Made by a program: the position numbers and the translations under genes. DNA of 64,000 nt from positions 3,019,804 through 3,083,803 of the forward strand of contig JAEVLN010000007.1 in NCBI GenBank assembly GCA_018350325.1, written 5' to 3'. The stretch comes from Globodera rostochiensis. Its lineage: Eukaryota > Nematoda > Chromadorea > Rhabditida > Heteroderidae. Shown in pieces: positions 1-11,260 of the stretch (within the stretch, counting starts at the first letter, position 1; each line of letters opens with the position of its first letter). The notes under the pieces are model-generated. The model was given only the letters and a program-made list of their open reading frames with translations, was not told the DNA's origin and did no database searches.

Positions 1-1240
1 ATTAAAATTAAAAAAATGCATAATGTACGATTATGAAACACATAAAGCAGCATTTGAATGTCATAAAATTGATAAATAATTTAATAATTGCGTTGACTAA
101 TTGAATGCTTGTAGAAGGTTACAATGGCTGATTGGGCATGAATCGACTTTGCCTTCCGTCCCACAAAAGTGTCATTTTGAATTAGCTAATGGCAAATTCG
201 GTGTTTTAGTTTGCCCCATTACACATTCATTCACACCTACGCGTTACAATTCTAATAAATTGCAGGAAATTTTATAGAAAATCATTAAATATTATTTTCT
301 TAATTACAAAAAATTGAAATTACAAAAGTCGTTTTAAATTAAACCCCAAAAACAGCATGATAAGCAAGATAGCTTAATGATAAATAATTATTAGTTCAAA
401 TTTTTGATCATTTCGCTTCCATTCAGTGAAAATTCCAACGTATACTTTACCTTTTCACATTATTGCATTTCCTATTTACAATTCTTAAATAGTTTACGTT
501 ACGAGTTTAAACAAATTAGAAGATTTTTAATGCACCAATTTAGGTATAGTTGTCAAAAGATATTTTAAATTCCGCACAGCATAAGCAATATTTTAATTCA
601 AATTAAAAAATATATTTGGAGCTTGATACTTCTATAATAATATTTTGCCTTTAATTCAATATTGGAAAACTCGGTCGTCTGAAATGATGCATGTCTCGTC
701 CTTATTAGCGTTTTTTGCTGAATGTTTTTGTGCCGAAATTAATTTGTGTGTTCCACTGAGCCACGTGAGATTCTGATGAATTTTTCGAAAAATTGAAATT
801 ATATTACCTAATCAGGTTCAATTTTTACCCTGTTCCAGCTTGGCCTGTTCTGTTCTTGTTCCAAGAATTTTAAATCTGTTCTAAATCCTAGAACAGGACA
901 GGAACAGGAACAGAACAGGCCAAGCTGGAACAGGAAAACACTGGTCTATAGTTCCTTTCCCCCCCCCCCCCGAAATCCGAGAATTTCTAAGTTGAAAAAT
1001 AGCCAATTTTTAAATTTTAAGCAATAATTTAAAGTAAAAAATAAATAAAGTTACGGATGTTTAATGTTAGGTGTTTGTTGAAAACAATTACAGTGCGCTA
1101 CAACCGGAGAAGGCAACCTTTAATGGACCTCAGCAATATCGTAATTCTTCTTTATAATCGCAAATGGTTTACCAAGGTAATTTGGTGAGATATATATGGG
1201 TATTAGTGTTTGGCTACCGGCCTTTTCCGGCCATTAAAAT
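1..1240. other. Intergenic, no gene seen
   Basis: AT-rich sequence with stops in all frames and no convincing exon. It holds a foldback of GAACAG motifs at about 833-935 and a C homopolymer at about 960-971. Around 755-780, on the minus strand, lies a stretch related to the tRNA-like sequence at 13,735-13,760. Nothing else is recognised. Confidence 0.6.
833..935. repeat. GAACAG-motif foldback, partial copy of the 13.5-kb element
   Basis: The left arm is rich in CCTGTTC/GGCCTGTTCTG and the right arm is its reverse complement, ending in GGAAAACACTG. That is the same terminus as the element at 13,537-14,758. No matching CAGTG left end was found here, so this is read as a fragment. Confidence 0.7.
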
Positions 1241-1410
1241 TAGGGTTGGACAAAACCGGATATTATCCGGATACCGGATAGCTCAAAAACACCCGGATAC
1301 CGGTCCCGGATCCAGCATAATTTAGCTGTCATCGTTCAAGACCGGACTGGATAATTTTTATCCAAAATTTTACCATACCGGTTCCAGATTATCCGGTTTT
1401 GTCCAACCTA
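1241..1410. mobile_element. hAT-like MITE, CCGGAT-motif family
   Basis: A 170-bp element with terminal inverted repeats beginning TAGGGTTGGACAAAACCGG. It is flanked by an exact 8-bp direct repeat, ATTAAAAT, at 1,233-1,240 and 1,411-1,418. The interior repeats CCGGAT and ATCCGG. The 8-bp TSD and the T/A at TSD positions 2 and 7 fit hAT transposition. There is no coding capacity. Confidence 0.85.
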
Positions 1411-1785
1411 ATTAAAATCTTAAAATGCTTTAATCCCTATAGTTACAGTTTTTATCGCAAAATGATTTTTTATTTTCATATAATCTTAAATTCCCACTGA
1501 CAGGACTATATGTAATTCCTGTCGGAGTTGCTGGCTCTACAATCCGAGGAATGAGTGTGCGTACGAGGACAAAACGAAATATTTAGAGCACATCATTCTA
1601 CTCGTCGCCAACAAATACAAATTTATTTTCTTACTTTAAAAAAGCATTGAGCTTTGTGGAAAGCCAATCGTAATTTATGGCCTTTGCATTGTCACTGGAG
1701 AGATTTTTGTGCAGGACTGAATGTTCCGGAGTTGCGCCAGTGTGCTGCGAAATTTAGACCCCTAAGTTAGTGGAGTATTATTATT

Positions 1786-2290
1786 ATAACTAGGGCCCGG
1801 ATTTTTATGTTATAACATATTTTTTTCGTGGATTCCTTACCATGAGAGAAGCCCAAAAATTGTATTTGTTTTGAAAAATTTTTGAATTAGGGCGACTTTT
1901 TAGCACATATTCCTTAACAAAAATGCAATAAAAACGAAAAATACACCCCTAAGGATCGACTTTTTAAAAATTTTCAAAAAATGCACCCCTAAAAATTTAC
2001 TTTTTCTTGGACCAAAAATCCACCCACAAAGATCGACATTTTCCCTAAAATTTTTTACTTTTGATATTTTTTATAAAATTTTTAAAACATGTGAAAAATA
2101 GTATATTTACAACTGTAGGAGCAAAATGAATAAAGATAGATGAATTTTGAAGGTTTTTATGCATAAACTGACTAGATTTTGGCCATTTTTGTCACATATT
2201 TTGGCATTTTTTAGGGTTTTTAGCACATATTTTGGCTTTTTTTAGCACAAATCTTAGCAAACCTGAGTTTAGACGTTTAGGGAAATTAGT
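1786..2290. mobile_element. Degraded MITE related to the 42,454-42,841 element
   Basis: It begins TAGGGCCCGGATTTT. It then shares with the 42.45-kb copy the sequence around ATGAGAGAAGCCC and the downstream stretches on GGATCGACTTTTT and GGCATTTTTTAGGGTTTT. The right terminus is not clean, so the end is approximate. Confidence 0.5.
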
Positions 2291-2664
2291 TTAAATTACA
2301 TATACTGAAAACCCGTACAAAATCAGTACGCCGAGCTGAAACCAGTTCATTTCTGACAAATCAGTACTGAGTTTTTTTTTGAAATAATTTTTAAAACATG
2401 TTTACAGTGACGACGAAACGAACAGTACCAAGTAAATTGACAGAATTTATGCAAAATCACACAGATTGAAAACGATCAAGAACTCGAAAACATTTACAAA
2501 CTTTTATATTTTGAAAAATTTCACATAAATAAACCAGAAGAGAATTGTCAAAAAATCCAACATACAATGAATGATGACGATCAAAAAATCCGAAAACATT
2601 TTTTGATCAGAGTCCGCTCCCCAGAGGTCGTCTCCCCTCCTCTCCGTCATTCTTTTTTGTTCGT

Positions 2665-2910
2665 TCAAAAAAATTTAAAGAACTTTCGGGTTGATTCCGA
2701 TGACTTGTTGGATAATTTTGTAATCGATGCGCCGCCCTGTTGCGGCGGCCTCATTTTTTTGGGTGTGAGCTTGTTCAGATTCGAGTCGTTGGTTTGGACC
2801 CTATCAAGACCCGGCATGCCCATGTAACCGAGACTGTTGCGGGTGTTCAGGTTGTCGTTGTCGACTGGCTGCTGCTTCATGCTCTCAAGTTGTGTCACCG
2901 CATTATCGGC
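2665..2910 (-). pseudogene. Outer copy of the small secreted-protein gene, lacking exon 1
   Basis: This is the counterpart of exon 2 of the gene at 5,568-6,235. It follows the same TTGCAG acceptor and has the shared block MKQQPVDNDNL, but a diverged lysine/serine-rich C-terminus. Flanking non-coding sequence also matches. No signal-peptide exon was found upstream, where a foldback (3,097-3,535) now lies. It is read as a 5'-truncated copy, although an unseen distant first exon is possible. Confidence 0.5.
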
Positions 2911-3096
2911 CTGCAATTTGTTGTGATTGATTACAGGTTGGAGATAGGGGACTTTTGAAAACGCCGGGCCCCGGGTTTTTTGTAAAAAATATTTGCAGGT
3001 GAAAAATAGAAAATTCCCTCACATTTTTTTGGTTGTAAAATTGAGGCGCTCAGATGGCAATCCCATTTGAGCGCCAGGAGCGGCCCGGCGGCGGCG

Positions 3097-3535
3097 TTCA
3101 TTTCAGTGCCCACACTTCAGAGAGCACACTTCAGTGCCCACACTTCGGTGCCGGGACACTTCAGTGCCAGCAATTCAAAGCCTATAACTTTTTTTAAACT
3201 CAACCAAATCAAACAATCAAGATGTCATTTGAAGGCTCTAAATAAGAAGTATCGTATAAAAAAAGTCAAGGCGGTTCAATTCGTTTTTAAGAAGTTCAAC
3301 GTGAAAAACACCCAAAATCGGGGCTTTTTATCAGTTTATTGCAAAAACTTTTTTACGAATTTTTTAATTGATTAGTGTTGGCTTAACAATAGCTTTTAAA
3401 AGCTTCGAGCTTTCCAGTGACATCTTAATTGTTTGATTTGGTTGAGTTTAAAAAAAGTTATAGGCTTTGAATTGCTGGCACTGAAGTGTGGGCACAGAGC
3501 TGTGCGTCTCTGAAGTGTGGGCACTGAAATGATGT
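3097..3535. repeat. Long-arm foldback (CAGTGCCCACACTTCAG arms)
   Basis: Arms of about 130 bp around CACTGAAGTGTGGGCAC and GTTATAGGCTTTGAATTGC read as reverse complements, with a loop of about 170 bp. An 11-bp GC-rich direct repeat of CGGCCCGGCGG type lies just outside each arm and may be a TSD. No coding region is seen. Confidence 0.75.
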
Positions 3536-3940
3536 GTACCGGCCCGGCGGTGCCGATAGGCGCCGCCGGGAAAAATTTTTTGATTTTTCATGGCAATTTG
3601 TTAAGAAAATTGATCAAAAAGTTGTAAAAGTGCAAAACAAAAGGGTCCACCCTCTTGTTTTTTTTTCTTCAAATTTCATTTCGGGGGGGGGGGAAGAATT
3701 CCCCTGATTCCCCCCCCCCCTGGATACGCCAGTGTTGGGAGAGGCTTAATTTAAATATTAACGAATGAATTCGCTTCGAAAAATAAATTGGTCAATATTT
3801 CTTAAATTTTTTGGGAGTTTAGTGAAAATTCCAAATTTTTGAAAAATCAGAAAAACTCCCAAAAGAAAAACCTGATAAATAAGATATTATGGGCCACCCT
3901 GTGCCTGCTCCAACTTGCAGAATTTAACACATTAATATTA

Positions 3941-4065
3941 CCTAACTGGTATTTCGGTAAAATACCGTTACCGAAAAATAACGAAACCCCAAAAATTTTC
4001 TCGGTCGGTATACCGAATCGGTAATACCGAAAAATACCGCGGTAATACCGTACCGTACCGAACAC
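3941..4065. mobile_element. hAT-like MITE, TACCG/CGGTA-motif family
   Basis: A 125-bp stretch packed with TACCG and CGGTA words, flanked by the exact 8-bp repeat TAATATTA at 3,933-3,940 and 4,066-4,073. The terminal inverted repeats are weak and the TSD is AT-rich, so this call is less secure than its relatives. Confidence 0.6.
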
Positions 4066-4294
4066 TAATATTAACCTATAATTTCATTAAAAATGCAATA
4101 TTTTCTTCCAAAAAAATCAGTTTTATAGTGGTTTATTTAAAAAATCATAAATAATTTAAACTTTAAGCAAAAAAAAAAAAATATCATTCGAAAGCTAAGA
4201 TTTGGCTCTATTTTAATTAAAAATAAATCTTTACTTCTTAAATTTAAAAAAGGTAAAAACCTGCATACGATGAGGCCTCGTAGCGTGTTTGGAC

Positions 4295-5428
4295 CAGGGT
4301 TGCAACGGATTGGGGAAAAAGTCGGATACGGATTTCGGATCGGATTGCCCTTGAGAAAAAAGTCGGATACGGATTTCGGATCGGATTTGCCAAAATTTGT
4401 CGGATCGGATTTCGGATATCGGATTTGAAAAAACACCGGATTTCGGATAAAAAAAATTTTTAGTGGAAAAACTGAAATTTTGGTGTTTTTTTAGAAGATT
4501 TTAGGTAAATGATAATTTATTCACTGTAACCCTCAAGTTCAATAAGAAAAATCGCAAATGGGCAAATTATGATGAAGAAAAAGTAATTTTTCGAGCTTCT
4601 CGGCGGAAAGACGTTTCGAAGATCGGTCAAAATTGCTCCAGCCGTCGAAAAAAGCCGTTCTGATTCATGTGAGCCAACTGGAGGGGAATTGAATTTCCTA
4701 AACATTCTTTGTTTTAAACATTTTTTTGTTTTATTTGCCTGAAAAGTTGTGCCAATCTTGGCCATTTAGTTGAATTTGCCGACCAAAATTTAAATGCGTC
4801 GACGATGATACGAGGCTCATTTAAATAAGAATGTATCTCATTTTTGATCTGTTCCAATTCATTAAAATCCAAACATAGTGACTCAACGCTTTCGAATGGA
4901 TTATCCTTGAGAAGGGAATTATCTATGATAAGTTATCGCCTTACTTGTACAAACTCGTCGAGAATGTTCGACACAACACCCGTAGAGTTGCTGGTGATGG
5001 TCTGTACTTCCGAATCAATATTAGTGGGAACCACATTCATTGTCTCTACTCCATCGCTCAACTCTTCTACCAACCATCGTGTGTATAAGTCACGCATGTT
5101 TTTGTCAAAAAATTGCAACTTAAAGTTAGGGTCGAGAATTGTCGGCAGTATCAACTTCCTTTAAAATAAAAGTTAAAACTTCATTTTAGGAAATTCTCAA
5201 ACCGTTTAACTTCCCATCCACCTTTTAAAAAAATAGTGCACACAAAACCAAATAGAAATGTTGATAAGCCCTTCGGTATGCTATTATATTTAACATTTGG
5301 TTCAATGTTTCTTGTTAAAATTGTTCAAACATATCAGACAATTATCCGGATTTCGGATCGAATTTGCCAAAATTTGTCGGATCGGATTTCGGATATCGGA
5401 TTGAGAAAAACACCGGATTTCGGCCCTG
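4295..5428 (-). mobile_element. hAT transposon remnant
   Basis: The ends are CAGGG and CCCTG. The exact 8-bp TSD GTTTGGAC lies at 4,287-4,294 and 5,429-5,436. Both subterminal regions carry arrays of TCGGAT/ATCCGA words. The interior, on the minus strand, encodes the end of a hAT transposase. A related unoccupied site, with one GTTTGGAC, is at 7,108-7,115 in a paralogous flank. The element is internally deleted to 1.13 kb, far shorter than an autonomous hAT. Confidence 0.9.
4517..5154 (-). pseudogene. hAT transposase C-terminal fragments
   Basis: Two open stretches on the minus strand. The upstream one has the hAT-typical LDPNFKLQFF stretch. The downstream one ends with the family dimerisation signature SERLFSTAGAILTDLRN. 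Frameshifts and stops separate them and no N-terminal BED finger or catalytic half is present. It is a dead transposase inside the element at 4,295-5,428. Confidence 0.8.
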
Positions 5429-5567
5429 GTTTGGACGTGGTACATCCATCCCCTTGGGAGGCTGCAAATCACACACATTGATAACGATCAAAAACCCAAT
5501 AATGACGACGATCAAAAAGTCCGACAACATTTTTTGATCAGAATTCAGTTCCCAGAACACTCCTCAC

Positions 5568-6235
5568 TCAGTCGTTTAAGTCAAACATCTTCCAGCAACA
5601 TCCGTCCTTTTCCTCCACTCTCATGGCTCTGCGAGTCTCCCCAGACGCAAACTTGATGGTTGAAACATTAAGAGCCTTAATACCCTTGTATCCGCTCTCG
5701 TTATTAGTGGGCAACTTGTGGGTGTCGCCTGGCTGCTGCTTCATGTTCATTTCAACTCGGTTATACGCATCAGTGGCCTGCAATTTGTTGTGATTGATTA
5801 CAGGTTGGAGATCGGAGATTTGAAAAAGCCGGGCCCGAGGGTTTTTTTTTTTTGTAAAAAATGTTTGCGCCTGAACAAATAGAAAATTCCCACATTTTTT
5901 TGGTTGTAAAATTGAGTGTGTTTTGTTTAAAAAAAGTTGGCAATCTGGACACTAAAATTTCAAATCGGGCAAGTAACATCCACCAAAAATTGCATTTTAT
6001 TGCTCGGTGACGCCATCTTTAGAGGGGGGCGGGGTGTGTTTTACCCGGAAAATAGAGACTTTACCTCCGGAGGAAATGAAAAGCAGCAGCCTGTCGATGA
6101 TGGTGCTTCTGCCTTGCGTTTGCTAGAATTTGCCTCTGATGCTTTTCCCTTGCCTTTGTTGGGCTTCGGTCCGCCGACACAGCAATGGCACAATGCCAAA
6201 ACGAGCAGAAGAACAATGACGGCTTTTGGGTGCAT
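5568..6235 (-). CDS. Small secreted lysine-rich protein (candidate effector)
   Basis: Two exons, 6,065-6,235 and 5,568-5,777, join in phase 0 across a GT...TTGCAG intron to give 126 residues. Residues 1-21 form a clear signal peptide (MHPKAVIVLLLVLALCHCC). A short Lys/Ser/Ala-rich linker follows. There are paired cysteines near residues 50 and 60 and a charged C-terminus ending KMFDLND. I recognise no domain. Degenerate copies of exon 2 lie at about 2,665 and 7,535, so it belongs to a small tandem family. A minus-strand TATAAAAA is about 105 bp upstream, and two ATGCCA motifs sit at about -152 and -272. ATGCCA is the dorsal-gland DOG-box hexamer described in Globodera. Secretion and effector role are inferences. 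Confidence 0.65.
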
Positions 6236-6338
6236 TGCTTTTTGCTGAGAGATGGGGCCGAAATGAAATGGACAAATTTGATAATTTGGTATTCAATTTG
6301 TTTGAATGAATGACATGGAATGGCTTTGCTTCACTCCC

Positions 6339-6511
6339 TTTTTATAGCGTTACTCCAAACAACGGCAAGTGGGCGAGGCTAATGCGTGGCATTATTATTA
6401 AAAATAATTTTGTTTTTATTTATTTATTCATAAAAATATGGCGGCCCATTGTATCCGGATGTCCGTGCTAATGACTGACAAAACCACCGGCTGCCTGCTC
6501 GAAAAATGCCA
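6339..6511 (-). promoter_or_regulatory. Putative promoter: TATA box and two ATGCCA motifs
   Basis: Read on the minus strand, TATAAAAA lies at 6,346-6,339 and ATGCCA at 6,392-6,387. A second ATGCCA occurs on the plus strand at 6,506-6,511. All are within 280 bp of the start codon at 6,235. Two hexamers in about 300 bp is only suggestive statistically. Confidence 0.4.
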
Positions 6512-6514
6512 ACA

Positions 6515-7080
6515 TTTATGGGCCTTCAAAATTGGAAATCAATTGATTTTTGGGTACTTTTCCGTTATACGACCCCCTCCCCAAATTTGACGAAAACATC
6601 ATATATGGGGTTTTCAGCTGCTGATCACGAATCTGACAATTTTTTAAGACCTGACAACATCTAAGATTTTGTAAATCAAAGATTTTGATTTTTTTTGCAT
6701 CAATCACCCAAAACCGCTTTTACTTTAAAAAAATTTGTTTTCCAAAGTCGATAAAAAGGTCTTTCTAGGGGTATACCGGGTCGTAGAATCCGATTCAGAG
6801 ATCTATTTTGATCATTTTTGAACCTCTAACCCAAATTTGAACAATTGGCCAAACAATAAATTTTTTTGTTTTGTTTTTTAGATCATTAAAAGATACAAAA
6901 TGGATATAAGAATGATCGGGAGAGTAAACGAATATGCATTGAACAGAAAATCAATTTTGAAAAAGGGGTCCGATATACGCAAAACTTTAATCAAAAAAAA
7001 TATATCATTCGAAAACTATGACTCTATTTTACTAATTAAAAATAAATCTTTATTTCTGAAATTTAAAATTGGTCAAAAAC
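6515..7080. other. Intergenic, dispersed-repeat remnants
   Basis: No gene is seen. The block around GCTGATCACGAATCTGAC (about 6,618-6,690) recurs near 23,290 and, weaker, near 57,225. Sequence at 6,970-7,107 matches the left flank of the hAT insertion at 4,150-4,286. Confidence 0.5.
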
Positions 7081-7115
7081 CTACATACGAATGAGGCCTC
7101 GTAGTGTGTTTGGAC

Positions 7116-7440
7116 GTGGTACATCCATCCCCTTGGGGGGCATATGATTCTATGATATGATGCGCCTTTGATCTTCGTATGACGAGAATTGAAAGAAATT
7201 CGCATCATATGACGACGTCGTAAAATCATAACCATCATATCATAAATACGACGAGATTTGAAATAGGCCCATGGGGTGTAAGCATCTTTCCAAAGCAAAT
7301 CATTTTACGATTCACATTAAATTTTAGACTTTTTAAAATTGAAATTCAATTTAATTGACAAGCGGACATTTTGATAATTGTTTATTTTTAGAACATATTT
7401 TCAGTGACAAAGTGACCAATTATATTGACAGAACTTAAGC
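7116..7440. repeat. CATATGAT-rich stretch
   Basis: About 7,140-7,270 is dense in ATGATATGATG/CATCATATGACG words of both polarities, another degenerate short-motif foldback. No coding region is seen. Confidence 0.4.
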
Positions 7441-7534
7441 AAATCACACATATTGATAACGATCAAAAACCCCTACACTGATACGATCAAAAAATCCGAC
7501 ATCATTTTTTGATCAGAATTCGGTTCCCAGAACA

Positions 7535-7683
7535 CTCCTCACTCATTCTTTTACGACGTCAAAACATCTTCCAGCAACATCCGTCCTTTTCCTCCACTTT
7601 TATGGCTCTGCGAGTCTTCCCAACTCGACGGTTGAACTATCAAGACCCTTCACACTCTTGTATCCGCCCTCGCTTTAGAGTGG
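7535..7683 (-). pseudogene. Frameshifted third copy of the small secreted-protein exon 2
   Basis: It matches exon 2 of the 5,568-6,235 gene, including the region encoding GYK..K.L..ST and the run GACGGATGTTGCTGGAAGAT. A deletion before GGAAGACTCGCAGAGCC shifts the frame to an early stop. The 5' part is cut off by a G tract and the foldback at 7,694. Confidence 0.75.
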
Positions 7684-7693
7684 GGGGGGGGGG

Positions 7694-8052
7694 GTTTCGG
7701 CCCCGCCGTTTCGGCCGCCCCAAGGACCTTTGAAGTGCCATAACTCTTCTTGGAACCAACCAAACTAAAAAATTTGGTATCAATCGAAAGCTCTATATGT
7801 TTAGAAGCTATTATCTAGCAGAAAACAAACGATCATTTAAACGCTTAAAAAGTTATTGTTTGAAAAAAGCGAAGCCCTATGTTTTTTGGTAATTTTCGAT
7901 TGTAACTTTTTTTGAAAAGGATTTTATCATCTTGTTGATTTGAATACAAAATCTACCCAACAAAAGCTTCCAACTGATACCAAATTTATTTAGTTTGATT
8001 GGTTCCATGAAGAGTTATGGCACGGCGGGGCCGAATACCGGCCCCAGATACC
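7694..8052. repeat. Foldback with CGGCCCCGCCG ends
   Basis: Arms of about 100 bp: CGGCCCCGCCGT and GCCATAACTCTTC on the left pair with GAAGAGTTATGGCACGGCGG on the right. The loop is AT-rich and no ORF is seen. Confidence 0.75.
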
Positions 8053-9009
8053 ACCAAACTACCAGGACTAATGTAAATATTTTGTAGTAAGATGATTAAA
8101 ATAAATGGTGTTTTAATTTGTCAGCCCGTTAATTTTTCTAAAGCGAATAAAATAAAAGAATTGAAAAATTAAAATTGCGGGCAGCTAATCCCTGCAAAAA
8201 ATAGTCCCCGATCAATGGAATGATGCGCTGCTTAATTATTCAGACTCATTCTATAAATGTGGAAATACACTTCCGACAAAGCGCTCAAACATTGAAAAAT
8301 TAAATTTATTTGGGAGTACAACTTCTTCAGGCCTTACTTGTTTGCATTTAGCTTACAACTTAGGTACATAATACGGCGGTGGAAGCTAGGCCGCCCGAAT
8401 TGCTTTGGCATCGTTTGGCAAAATTTCTTATAAGTACCAGATGGAATGCAATTCGGGCGATGATCAGCCGACAAATTTCAATACATTTCCGTTTAAAATA
8501 CTGTATCTCCTAAAATAAAGCCCCCCCCCCTAAATTAAAGCCCCTACCCTAAAATAGAGCCCCCCCCCTTTTTGGGGTGGTTGAACAATAGAGCCCCAGG
8601 GGGGTGTCAAAAATTCAAAATTTGTGAATTTTTTTAAGAAAAAAATTTCTATCAAAAAAAAATTTGTTTTTTGAATTTTGAACACAGCTAGAAAAAATAT
8701 CGTATCGTATCATAATCGTAAATATCGTAATTTTGGTCGTATCGAGTATCGTTAAAAAATCGTATTGTATTTTAGTGTTTCGTAATATCGTATATCGTGT
8801 ATCGTATTTTGAGGAGACGATATCGACAGCCTTGGTAAGTATCTAACTTTAAAAGCATGGTAAATAACAATGATCAAATTCCGGGGCATTCAATTCAGGA
8901 AGATTTAAAATTGAAAATTACAATATTTTGAAGAAAAACAATTCAGAAAATTGCTAACTATAGGTAATTTTAGCAATTAAAATCACAATTCGAGTTTTGA
9001 ATTTTTTTA
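8053..9009. other. Intergenic with degraded foldbacks
   Basis: No gene is seen. It contains an imperfect palindrome on GCAATTCGGGCG at about 8,390-8,462, C/G tracts with AAATAAAGCCCC near 8,505-8,600, and a cluster of TATCG/CGATA words at 8,690-8,830. Confidence 0.5.
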
Positions 9010-9240
9010 CTTACACAAATTTGTCAAAAGATTTAAGAAACCATTGTACATGTGCTGCTGGCTGTCCCAATGGGTTGACTTGGCAGTAATTCTCCAATAA
9101 AAAGTTTGCCTATTTTCAGTTGATCGGAAAAGATGACTAATTCTTTCACTAAAAATTTCCATTGCACAAAATTTTTCCCATCATTGAAGTGATTGGACAA
9201 ATGCTAAGCAGCGGTGGTCCATGTCCAAATTCTCTGTTAA
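9010..9240 (-). repeat. Duplicated upstream block, copy 1
   Basis: One of four related copies (also 13,150-13,290, 19,120-19,430 and 32,150-32,420). It contains the sequence around GACAGCCAGCAGCACA and GAATTAGTCATCTTTTCCG. It lies divergently upstream of the truncated gene at 9,399. The frame that is open in two other copies is shifted here, which argues against a conserved protein. Confidence 0.7.
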
Positions 9241-9398
9241 ATCGCCATTATATATTTTATTTATTTAATTCTTTAACTTCATTAGAAAATAAAAATAAAA
9301 GCATCAAAATCCTGAATTAAATCCAATATTTTTTTGCAAATATTTGGTAGACCAAATGCAAAATTAATTCTATGTTTGAATTTGACTTTTTAAACAAG

Positions 9399-9642
9399 AT
9401 GTTCATCACGGATTTTACGCTTCTAAGCTTACTGCTGCTCTATTGCTCTAATTCGGCAGGTTAGTGCCGACACTACCCATAATTTTTTTTTTCTCCTTTT
9501 GGTTGATGAAGTATAATTTGCAATAAATGCTCATTTTGTGTAATTTTAACAAAAATTTGCACACATTTTAGAAGCAAAAAATTGTGGCATGCCTCCTAAA
9601 ATTGTGTGCCGAAAGCTCGAAGGCACCGAATATTTTTTGAGC
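9399..9642 (+). pseudogene. Truncated copy of the secreted protein at 29,348-31,981
   Basis: It has the same signal-peptide exon (MFITDFTLLSLLLLYCSN) and the start of the second exon (KNCGMPPKIVCRKLEGTE). Homology ends abruptly at about 9,642, where the sequence becomes antisense astacin-prodomain exon from a second truncated gene. Only about 45 residues of the parent are retained. Confidence 0.85.
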
Positions 9643-10270
9643 GTATGTAAACTGCCGTTTCGGTCGCTTTTGTTGTTCTTCTACTTTGGAAAGCAATCCG
9701 CATTCTTAAAATTTGATTGTAAAAAAATTAGAATAATATGCAACGTAATTAAAATTCAATAAAATCGCTAAAATCATTTATATGCATTGTTTTCTTCTGA
9801 TAAAAAAAACTCATAATGAAGATTAGGTAACATGTTTTATTTTTTCTTCAAGTGTTCCGGATAATTTTTTTGGCCATGTTTTTAAAAGTTGATTGTGATT
9901 AGTGTTGTTACCCCAAAGTCGGGGGTTGAGAATTGCGGGATCGGGGGGTTCGTGCTTTTTTTAATTTTTAAATTTATTCCAATTCATTAATAGACAAAAA
10001 AAACTTACTGCAACTTTTTGTCATTTTCTAATAATTGAATTCAATTTAGGCTACCGTCAGTCAGTGCGTGAGACAATCCCAAGATGAAATCAAACAAAAC
10101 AAAAAACCCACTTTTTCTTAATTCCTCGTATAATTGTTGTGCTCGTGCTTTTGTCCAAGATATATCACCGCCATCTTTGAGAGGGTCCGCTTCTTCCTAT
10201 TGTAAGGATGAGAGAGAATTCCGCTGGTTGGACGAGACGGATTGAATGGGGGGTTTTAAATCACTTCAAG

Positions 10271-10589
10271 GCTGCTAGGTCGTTTCCTAAATTCCGCCAC
10301 ATATATTTTATGAAGTAATTTTAGACATTATAACTTTATTCACACCGCCCTAAATCAGTTAAACCGTATACCATTGGAACGTTCTAGATGCCTAGAAGCT
10401 GTTTGTAAAACTAAACTAGGCAGTAAATCAAATTTTAAAAAAGTTATGATCAGAAAACCCACGAAAAAGCCTGATTTTTTACATTATAACTTTAACTGAT
10501 TTAGTGCATGAATAAAGTTATGATGTCAAAATTACTTCATAAAATATATGTGGCGGAATTTGGGAAACGACCAAGCACGACGTTCAAGT
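10271..10589. mobile_element. MULE-like foldback in an intron of astacin copy A
   Basis: Ends of GCTAGGTCGTTTCC and GGAAACGACC..GCAC type resemble the 46,237-46,805 element. The arms contain TGTGGCGGAATTTGG. Possible 9-bp direct repeats (CACTTCAAG/ACGTTCAAG) are imperfect. The loop shares GTTATGATCAGAAAACCCAC with the foldback at 37.5 kb. The paralogous intron of copy B lacks it. Confidence 0.65.
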
Positions 10590-11009
10590 ACCTGAATCAC
10601 TGTAATCGCGGGTCGTTTTTCCCCACACCATTCCAGCTCACGAATTTGCTTAACAAGATCGCGCGTTGCTTCACAGTCATCTCCGAGATAGTCACAAGCT
10701 GTCGCCTCCAGATACTTGAAAAATATTCTTATAAAAAAAAAAATACAAAACAATTTCTGATTAAAAACAATTTATAAACATATTTTAGAATAAATCGTGG
10801 TCTTTTAAAAAAAGTTTATGCAAACTTTGTTCGGGTCGTTTTCATAGGGAAGCAAATTTGATCTTTGGATGATTCTCTTTGAGAAATTAATTTCTGTTAA
10901 TTGGAAGAAAATGACCAAATCTTCATCAGACGGCGCGATAAAATGAAGCTTTTTTGCCCAAGTTCCATTGATCAGTTGCGGTGAGATGTGATCGAGAACT
11001 TGACCGATT

Positions 11010-11260
11010 CCATCCGTCTGGAAGTTTAAAGTTGAGTTGGCCGGGACCGGGACTGGTACTGAAGTCTCCAAGTTTGGGACTGAATTTGCCCTTATTGAAA
11101 TCCGGGGTTTTTCAAAATTACAAATCTTTGTTTTTGACCATTATTCACAGTTTTTTTGACCGGGATTTGATAATTTTTCCCCTTATAAAAGCCCGGTTTT
11201 TTCCGGTACCAGTTTTTCCCCAAAATCCCGATCCCGACCAATAGAATTGGAGCCCGGATT
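11010..11260. repeat. CCGGGAC-motif foldback in an intron of astacin copy A
   Basis: Clusters of GGGACCGGGAC and CCCGATCCCGACC in opposite polarity surround an AT-rich middle. The corresponding intron of copy B (21,633-21,884) lacks it. The motif resembles the element at 45,630-45,750. Confidence 0.5.
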
